A stretch of DNA of 64,000 nucleotides, taken from positions 323,501-387,500 of the forward strand of contig NZ_CP060635.1 of assembly GCF_014337215.1 (NCBI RefSeq), given 5' to 3'. Under the pieces are notes generated by a model, which ran no database searches, was not told where the DNA came from, and was given only the letters and a program-made list of their open reading frames with translations. The position numbers and the translations under genes are program-made. This stretch comes from Wansuia hejianensis (GTDB lineage: Bacteria; Bacillota; Clostridia; Lachnospirales; Lachnospiraceae). Numbering within the stretch: the stretch's first letter is position 1; each line of letters starts with the position of its first letter. Positions 58,511 through 64,000 of this stretch are shown in pieces.

Positions 58511-58808
58511 GAAAGCAGCCTCCCTGATCGGACTTTCGATGAAAGCGGGAAAAGTCGCAAGCGGTGAATTTGCAACCGAAAAAGCTGTGAAACAGGGATG
58601 GGCACACCTTGTCGTGGCAGCGGAGGACGCCTCCGATAACACAAAAAAGAAATTTGGGAATATGTGCGCATATTACCGGGTGCCGTTCCGGTGCTTCCTC
58701 AGCAAAGATGAGCTGGGAAGAGCCATTGGAAAGGAATACCGGGCCTGCCTCGCAGTGCTGGACGAAAATCTTGCAGGGGCAATTGAGAAACAGTTAAACG
58801 AGCAGTGA
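58494..58808 (+). CDS. ylxQ: L7Ae-family ribosomal protein YlxQ
   Basis: A 104-residue protein of the L7Ae/L30e family, binding kink-turn RNA. KKAASLIGLSMKAGKVASGE (about residues 6-25) and AHLVVAAEDASDNTKKKF (about 37-54) are its signature. It is always found between ylxR and infB in this operon. The ATG at 58494 follows AAGGAG with short spacing; TTG at 58500 is an alternative. Confidence 0.9.
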   Translation: MRLNSKKAASLIGLSMKAGKVASGEFATEKAVKQGWAHLVVAAEDASDNTKKKFGNMCAYYRVPFRCFLSKDELGRAIGKEYRACLAVLDENLAGAIEKQLNEQ

Positions 58809-58826
58809 GGAAAGTAGGAAAGGTCG

Positions 58827-61800
58827 GTGCAGCAGATGCCAAAAATAAGGATACATGAGCTTGCGAAGGAGTTAAACATAGACAACAAAAAAGTGATGGA
58901 ATATTTAAAAGAAAAAAAGATAGAGGTTAAAAGCCATATGAGTACACTGGAAGAAAACCAGGAGGCAATGGTAAGAAAGGCATTTTCTTCCCAGCCTGAA
59001 AAGAAGGAAGAAAGAGAGGCCCCCGCAGAGGCGCCAAAGAAAAAATCAAATATCATACAGGTGTTCCGTCCCCAGAACGCCACAAGTAAAGAAGCAAAAA
59101 ATTACAGGCGTCCGGGTCAGAAACCACGCCCCTCAGGCAGCAGGCCGGCAGGCGGAGAGCGTCCGGTTCAGGAAAAGGCGGAAGGCAGGCCGGCAGGAAC
59201 TGCAGCAGGCCAGCCGGCAGCGGCAGCCCGTCCCCAGGTAGCCGCACAGAGTGCGGAGAGCCGAAGCATCCCCAATGAGCGGCCGTCTGCTGAGCAGTCA
59301 TCGAATGAACGGCCGGCAGAGGACCGTCAGCCGAAGAGCCAGGGCGATTCCGCCCAGAGGAGCTACGGGGACAGGAACCAGGGAGACCGTCCGCAGAGGA
59401 GCTACGGGGACAGGAACCAGGGAGACCGCCCGCAGAGAAGCTATGGGGATAGGAACCAGGGAGACCGCCCGCAGAGAAGCTATGGGGACAGGAACCAGGG
59501 AGACCGCCCGCAGAGAAGCTATGGGGACAGGAATCAGGGAGACCGCCCGCAGAGACCTTACGGGGACAGGAATCAGGGAGACCGCCCGCAGAGACCTTAC
59601 GGGGACAGGAACCAGGGAGACCGCCCGCAGAGACCTTACGGGGACAGAAACCAGGGAGACCGTCCGCAGAGACCTTACGGGGACAGGAACCAGGGAGACC
59701 GTCCGCAGAGACCTTACGGGGACAGGAACCAGGGAGACCGTCCGCAGAGACCTTACGGGGACAGGAATCAGGGAGACCGTCCGCAGAGACCTTACGGGGA
59801 CAGGAACCAGGGAGACCGTCCGCAGAGACCTTATGGAGACAGAAACCAGGGGAACCGTCCCGGATACGCGGGCCAGAGCCGTCCGGGCCAGGGGAACCGC
59901 CCCGGGTACGCAGGCCAGGGACGCAATGACAGAAAAGACGGCGATAACAGAGGTGGATTTGACAACCGCAGCCGCGGACCGAGAACAGACAGGGACAAGA
60001 AACCCGAGACAATCGATTTAGGACTGAAGAAACCCTCAAGAGATACCAGCCATAAGGACAAAGACAAAAACAAAGATTCTTTGAGAGAGAATAAATTTGT
60101 AAGCGACCGCCGCGGCAGCGGCGCCAATCGCCCGAACCAGGGGCGGAGGCCGAACCAGAATCTTCCGAAGGCACTCCAGAAACCGGCTCACAAGCCAAGG
60201 GAGGAGAAGAAGGAGGAGATCAAAGAGATCATCCTTCCGGAGAAGATGACGATTCGGGAACTGGCTGAGAAGATGAAGCTGCAGCCGTCCGTAATCGTTA
60301 AAAAGCTGTTCCTGGATGGCATAATGGTCACGGTAAACCAGGAAATTGATTTCGAGAAGGCTCAGGAAATCGCTCTGGGATACGACATCATTGCAGAACC
60401 GGAAGAAAAGATAGACGTGATTGAAGAGCTTCTGAAGGAAGAAGATGAGGATGAAAGCGTTCTGGTGCCGCGTCCTCCGGTAGTCTGTGTCATGGGTCAC
60501 GTTGACCATGGTAAGACTTCACTTCTGGATGCCATCCGTGACGCCCATGTGACAGACCGTGAGGCCGGCGGGATTACCCAGCATATCGGCGCATATGGCG
60601 TATCCATTAACGGCCAGAGGATCACATTCCTGGATACGCCCGGCCATGAGGCGTTTACTGCCATGCGGATGAGAGGGGCCAATTCAACGGATATTGCCGT
60701 ACTGGTGGTGGCTGCCGATGACGGAGTTATGCCGCAGACCATTGAGGCGATCAACCATGCAAAAGCAGCGGGTGTAGAGATCATTGTTGCAATCAACAAA
60801 ATTGATAAGCCCAGCGCCAATGTGGACCGCGTAAAACAGGAGCTGTCTGAATATGAACTGATTCCAGAAGACTGGGGCGGGAGCACCGTATTTGTCCCGG
60901 TGTCTGCCAAGACACATGAAGGAATTGACAACCTGCTGGAGATGATTCTTCTGACGGCCGAGGTGCTGGAGCTGAAAGCTAACCCGAAGCGGCATGCCCG
61001 CGGCCTGGTGCTGGAGGCGAAACTGGATAAGGGCAAGGGCCCTGTGGCCAACATTCTGGTTCAGAAGGGCACCCTGCATGTGGGAGATTATATCGCTGCC
61101 GGAGCCTGCTCCGGTAAGGTGCGTGCGATGATGGATGAGAATTCCAGGAGGCTGAAGGAGGCTGGTCCCTCCACTCCAGTGGAGGTTCTCGGCCTGAATG
61201 ATGTGCCCAACGCGGGAGAGATCCTGGTGGCCACCGAGACAGACAAGGAAGCCAAGAACTTTGCGGCCACCTTCGTATCCGAAGGGAAGAACAGGCTGCT
61301 GGAAGATACAAAAGCGAAGATGTCTCTGGATGATCTGTTCAGCCAGATTCAGGAAGGTAACTTGAAGGAACTGAACATCGTTGTGAAAGCAGATGTTCAG
61401 GGCTCCGTGGAAGCGGTAAAACAGTCGCTTGTGAAGCTGTCCAATGAAGAGGTGGTGGTTAAGATCGTACACGGCGGCGTCGGCGCCATTAATGAGTCAG
61501 ATGTGACTCTGGCAGCAGCGTCCAATGCCATCGTGATCGGTTTCAATGTCCGTCCGGACGTAACGGCAAAAGCCATTGCGGAGCAGGAAGGCGTGGATAT
61601 GCGCCTTTACCGCGTGATCTACCAGGCGATTGAAGACGTGGAAGCGGCCATGAAGGGCATGCTGGACCCCGTTTTCGAGGAGAAAGTGATCGGCCATGCG
61701 GAAATCCGCCAGCTGTTCAAGGCCTCCGGCGTCGGTACGATTGCGGGAAGCTATGTGCTGGACGGCATCTTCCAGAGAGGCGCCTCTGTCCGGATTACCC

Positions 61801-61970
61801 GGGAGGGCAAGCAGATATTCGAAGGCCCCCTGGCATCTCTGAAGCGTTTCAAGGACGATGTAAAAGAAGTCAAGACCGGCTACGAATGTGGCCTGGTGTT
61901 CGACGGCTTCAACGACATCCAGGAGCTGGATCAGGTAGAAGCCTATATTATGGTGGAAGTACCCAGGTAG
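58827..61970 (+). CDS. infB: translation initiation factor IF-2, repeat-rich
   Basis: The GTPase that brings initiator tRNA to the ribosome. The 1047-residue protein begins IF-2N MPKIRIHELAKELNIDNKK, followed by a ~400-residue extension. That contains thirteen tandem 13-residue units GDRPQR(S/P)YGDRNQ (59343-59849). A second IF-2N-like motif, MTIRELAEKMKLQPSVIVKK, lies near residue 473. The G domain has MGHVDHGKTSLLDAI (G1), DTPGHEAF (G3) and NKID (G4); C1 and C2 domains complete it. The start is GTG 58827 or ATG 58836. Confidence 0.95.
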   Translation: MQQMPKIRIHELAKELNIDNKKVMEYLKEKKIEVKSHMSTLEENQEAMVRKAFSSQPEKKEEREAPAEAPKKKSNIIQVFRPQNATSKEAKNYRRPGQKPRPSGSRPAGGERPVQEKAEGRPAGTAAGQPAAAARPQVAAQSAESRSIPNERPSAEQSSNERPAEDRQPKSQGDSAQRSYGDRNQGDRPQRSYGDRNQGDRPQRSYGDRNQGDRPQRSYGDRNQGDRPQRSYGDRNQGDRPQRPYGDRNQGDRPQRPYGDRNQGDRPQRPYGDRNQGDRPQRPYGDRNQGDRPQRPYGDRNQGDRPQRPYGDRNQGDRPQRPYGDRNQGDRPQRPYGDRNQGNRPGYAGQSRPGQGNRPGYAGQGRNDRKDGDNRGGFDNRSRGPRTDRDKKPETIDLGLKKPSRDTSHKDKDKNKDSLRENKFVSDRRGSGANRPNQGRRPNQNLPKALQKPAHKPREEKKEEIKEIILPEKMTIRELAEKMKLQPSVIVKKLFLDGIMVTVNQEIDFEKAQEIALGYDIIAEPEEKIDVIEELLKEEDEDESVLVPRPPVVCVMGHVDHGKTSLLDAIRDAHVTDREAGGITQHIGAYGVSINGQRITFLDTPGHEAFTAMRMRGANSTDIAVLVVAADDGVMPQTIEAINHAKAAGVEIIVAINKIDKPSANVDRVKQELSEYELIPEDWGGSTVFVPVSAKTHEGIDNLLEMILLTAEVLELKANPKRHARGLVLEAKLDKGKGPVANILVQKGTLHVGDYIAAGACSGKVRAMMDENSRRLKEAGPSTPVEVLGLNDVPNAGEILVATETDKEAKNFAATFVSEGKNRLLEDTKAKMSLDDLFSQIQEGNLKELNIVVKADVQGSVEAVKQSLVKLSNEEVVVKIVHGGVGAINESDVTLAAASNAIVIGFNVRPDVTAKAIAEQEGVDMRLYRVIYQAIEDVEAAMKGMLDPVFEEKVIGHAEIRQLFKASGVGTIAGSYVLDGIFQRGASVRITREGKQIFEGPLASLKRFKDDVKEVKTGYECGLVFDGFNDIQELDQVEAYIMVEVPR
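59343..59849 (+). repeat. 13 tandem 39-bp repeats inside infB
   Basis: Thirteen in-frame 39-base units encode GDRPQRSYGDRNQ (first five, the first as GDSAQ...) and GDRPQRPYGDRNQ (last eight). Units differ by silent changes only, apart from the S-to-P switch and the first unit. Because 39 is a multiple of three, the frame is kept whatever the copy number. Confidence 0.95.
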
Positions 61971-61989
61971 GCGGAATTGAGGTAAAAGA

Positions 61990-62364
61990 GTGAGAAAAAA
62001 CAGCATAAAAAATACCAGAATCAATGGAGAAGTGCAGAGAGAGCTGAGCCAGATCATACGGGGAGAGATTAAAGACCCCAGAATCGCGCTGATGACCTCT
62101 GTGACAGGCGCCGAAGTGGCTCCCGACCTGAAGACCTGTAAGGTGTATATCAGCGTTCTGGGAGACGATAAGGCGAAGACAGATACGATTGCAGGCCTTT
62201 GCAGTGCAGAGGGCTATATCCGCCGGATGCTGGCCAAGAACCTGAATCTGCGGAATACTCCGGAGCTGTCCTTCGTGCTGGATGAATCTATTGAATATGG
62301 AGTGAATATGTCAAAGCTGATTGATACTGTCAGGGAGAAGGAAAAAGGAGAAGAAGATGCATAA
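61990..62364 (+). CDS. rbfA: ribosome-binding factor A
   Basis: A 124-residue 30S assembly factor with a KH-like fold. NTRINGEVQRELSQIIRGEIKDPRIALM (in two blocks, about residues 8-35) and CKVYISVLGDD (about 51-61) are typical, and RNTPELSFVLDESIEYG closes the domain. The start is GTG at 61990 after GAGG. nrnA begins eight bases before its end. Confidence 0.94.
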   Translation: MRKNSIKNTRINGEVQRELSQIIRGEIKDPRIALMTSVTGAEVAPDLKTCKVYISVLGDDKAKTDTIAGLCSAEGYIRRMLAKNLNLRNTPELSFVLDESIEYGVNMSKLIDTVREKEKGEEDA

Positions 62365-63325
62365 TCTTGCCGATTACTTGAAAGAGATCAAGACAGTTGC
62401 CATCGCGGGCCATGTGAACCCGGATGGCGACTGTATCGGTTCCTGTATGGGAGTCTGGCTGTATCTGCGGGACAATTTCCCGGATGTCAGGGCTGATGTA
62501 TATCTGCAGCCGGTCCGGGAGGTGTTCAGCTACATAGAGGGGCTGGACCAGATACATACGGAATGTGATACTGAGAAAAAATATGATCTGCTGATACTGC
62601 TGGATATCAGCAGCAGAGAGCGGATCGGCGTGGCCGGACCGTATCTGGAGACGGCAGGGAAAACCCTCTGTTTTGACCATCATATTACGAATCAGGAACA
62701 ATACACCTGGCTGTACAATGATCCGGAAGCCAGCTCTACCAGTGAGGTGGTCTGGGGATTTCTGGAAGAGGATAAGATTTCCAGAGCCTGTGCGGAGGCG
62801 CTCTATACAGGTATTGTCCACGATACAGGCGTTTTCCAGTATTCCTGCACGTCGCCCAGGACCATGCGCATCGCCGCGGGGCTGATGGAAAAAGGAATCC
62901 CGTTTTCCGAAATTGTGGATGAATCCTTTTATCAGAAAACTTATGCCCAGAACCAGATCATGGGCAGGACGCTGATGGAAAGCATCATGCTTTTGGACGG
63001 AAAGTGCATTGTAGGAGTGGTACGGCAGCGGGAGATGGACTTTTATGGTCTGAATCCCGGAGATATGGACGGGATTGTCAGCCAGCTGCGCAATACAATC
63101 GGCGTGGAAGTGGCTATCTTTCTGTACGAAACGGAATTCCAGACATTTAAAGTGAGCCTTCGCTCCAAGGCAAGGGTAGATGTGAGCGAAATTGCCATGG
63201 TGTTCGGCGGCGGCGGCCACAAAAGGGCTGCAGGCTGTACGATGCAGGGACTGCCCTATGATGTGGTGAATAATATCAGCCTTTATGTGGAAAAACAATT
63301 AAAAGAGCAGGAAGCAGATGATTAA
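62357..63325 (+). CDS. nrnA: DHH-family nanoRNase/pAp phosphatase NrnA
   Basis: Degrades short oligoribonucleotides and dephosphorylates pAp. The 322-residue protein has GHVNPDGDCIGS (about residues 16-27), LLILLDISS (about 80-88) and CFDHHITN (DHH, about 107-114) in the DHH domain. RSKARVDVSEIA and GGGGHKRAAGCTM (about 287-299) form DHHA1. The ATG at 62357 has AAAAGGAG upstream; earlier in-frame ATGs lie within rbfA. truB starts eight bases before its stop. Confidence 0.93.
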   Translation: MHNLADYLKEIKTVAIAGHVNPDGDCIGSCMGVWLYLRDNFPDVRADVYLQPVREVFSYIEGLDQIHTECDTEKKYDLLILLDISSRERIGVAGPYLETAGKTLCFDHHITNQEQYTWLYNDPEASSTSEVVWGFLEEDKISRACAEALYTGIVHDTGVFQYSCTSPRTMRIAAGLMEKGIPFSEIVDESFYQKTYAQNQIMGRTLMESIMLLDGKCIVGVVRQREMDFYGLNPGDMDGIVSQLRNTIGVEVAIFLYETEFQTFKVSLRSKARVDVSEIAMVFGGGGHKRAAGCTMQGLPYDVVNNISLYVEKQLKEQEADD

Positions 63326-64000
63326 CGGATTGATAAATATATACAAGGAACCGGGCTTTACATCTCATGACGTGGTAGCGAAGCTCCGGGGAATTGTAAA
63401 ACAGAAGAAAATCGGCCATACAGGAACGCTTGATCCGGATGCGGAAGGCGTTCTTCCTGTCTGTCTGGGGAAAGCCACGAAGCTCTGTGATATGCTGGCC
63501 GGTGAGACAAAGACATATGAAGCAGTTCTGCTTCTGGGTGTGACGACGGACACCCAGGATGCAGGAGGGATCATCAGGGAGAGTCGTCCGGTGTCCTGCA
63601 CAGAGGAAGAAGTGCGCAGATGTGCGGAAGCCTTTCTGGGGGAACAGCTTCAGGTCCCTCCCATGTATTCGGCCCTGAAACAGAATGGTAAAAAACTGTA
63701 TGAGCTGGCCAGGGAGGGCAAAGAGGTAGAACGAGCTGCACGGCCGGTTCATTTTTACGAAATAACAGTCATGAAAACAGAATTTCCCAGAGCCTGGCTC
63801 CGGGTGACCTGTTCAAAGGGCACATATATCCGGACGCTCTGCCATGATATCGGGGAAGCATTGGGCTGCGGCGGCTGCATGGAGCATCTGACCCGCACAA
63901 GGGTGGGCCGTTTTGAATGGAAAGATGCTTTCAGGCTATCCCAGGTGCAGCTTCTGTCAGACCAGGCCAGACTTGGAGAATGTATCCTGCCGCTGGACAA
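63318..64000 (+). CDS. truB: tRNA pseudouridine(55) synthase TruB (3' end outside the window)
   Basis: Makes pseudouridine at position 55 of the tRNA T-loop. The first 227 codons are present and the frame is still open at the window end; the family is about 300 residues. INGLINIYKEPGFTSHDVVA, then GHTGTLDPDAEGVLPVCLG (about residues 34-52) with the catalytic Asp, YEAVLLLGVTTDTQDAGG, and VTCSKGTYIRTLCHDIG (about 164-180) are all intact. The ATG overlaps nrnA by eight bases with CAGGAAG upstream. It is the last visible gene of the operon. Confidence 0.95.
   Translation, partial: MINGLINIYKEPGFTSHDVVAKLRGIVKQKKIGHTGTLDPDAEGVLPVCLGKATKLCDMLAGETKTYEAVLLLGVTTDTQDAGGIIRESRPVSCTEEEVRRCAEAFLGEQLQVPPMYSALKQNGKKLYELAREGKEVERAARPVHFYEITVMKTEFPRAWLRVTCSKGTYIRTLCHDIGEALGCGGCMEHLTRTRVGRFEWKDAFRLSQVQLLSDQARLGECILPLD

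Noticed and set aside
59343..59849. Repeat array resembling a CRISPR
   Set aside because: Units are contiguous with no unique spacers and are read in frame as protein repeats within infB.
59251..60198. Long extra open frames (both strands) across the IF-2 repeat region
   Set aside because: They arise because the 39-base repeat has no stop in those frames; they lack start signals and the infB frame has all IF-2 domains.

Overview
The window looks like a chromosome segment of a mid-GC (roughly half G+C) Gram-positive anaerobe of the Lachnospiraceae / Clostridium cluster XIVa type. This is judged from AGGAGG-like ribosome sites, frequent GTG and TTG starts, VTC/DUF4956/Cthe_2159-type and URO-D family genes, two MATE pumps, and the rimP-nusA-ylxR-ylxQ-infB-rbfA-nrnA-truB order. 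No ribosomal RNA is present, so the genus is an inference.

Layout. 1-5289: end of an MBL-fold gene, a GNAT acetyltransferase, then pyrE, VanZ-like, a small membrane protein, an HD hydrolase and an unusual long M29 aminopeptidase. 5388-9023: a promoter and the purE-purM-purN-purD operon, closed by a bidirectional terminator shared with a convergent superoxide dismutase. 9666-12290: small genes, a decayed reading frame, and a tRNA-Val/tRNA-Met pair on the minus strand. 12330-15143: a MATE pump and the rRNA methyltransferase rlmD. 15144-18140: an AT-rich patch with a wrecked Vat/CatB-type acetyltransferase, a wrecked choloylglycine-hydrolase-family gene, and an intact MATE/PadR divergent pair. 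18140-30295: regulators, an M23 peptidase, tag, a multiply deleted hybrid sensor kinase running into a HAD fragment, a large GGDEF/EAL protein, a cytidylate-kinase-like gene, an LrgAB pair with a palindromic operator, a patatin-like lipase and an M18 aminopeptidase. 30358-34223: a ruined ABC-sugar-transport / uroporphyrinogen-decarboxylase-family locus with deletion junctions and frameshifts.

34349-40303 is a complete vanG-type glycopeptide-resistance operon: VanR and VanS, the D-Ala-D-Ser ligase VanG, the VanXY peptidase and the serine racemase VanT. VanT is split into separate membrane and racemase genes joined by translational coupling. Immediately downstream, a second two-component system (40354-42317) is followed by a VTC-domain / DUF4956 / beta-helix lipoprotein operon (42585-45875). 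Both transcription units carry near-identical operator-plus-minus-10 blocks, suggesting one regulon.

45964-64000: asparaginase, a minus-strand L,D-transpeptidase, an unexplained structured intergenic stretch (about 48880-49190), a flavin-binding protein, greA, ftsH, glgB, an MscS channel, a PT-rich exported protein, and the translation operon from rimP to truB (cut by the window end). IF-2 in this operon carries thirteen tandem 13-residue repeats in its N-terminal extension.

Overall this is housekeeping chromosome interleaved with accessory loci at various stages of decay. The intact accessory systems of greatest interest are the split-VanT vanG operon and the two-component/VTC regulon beside it.
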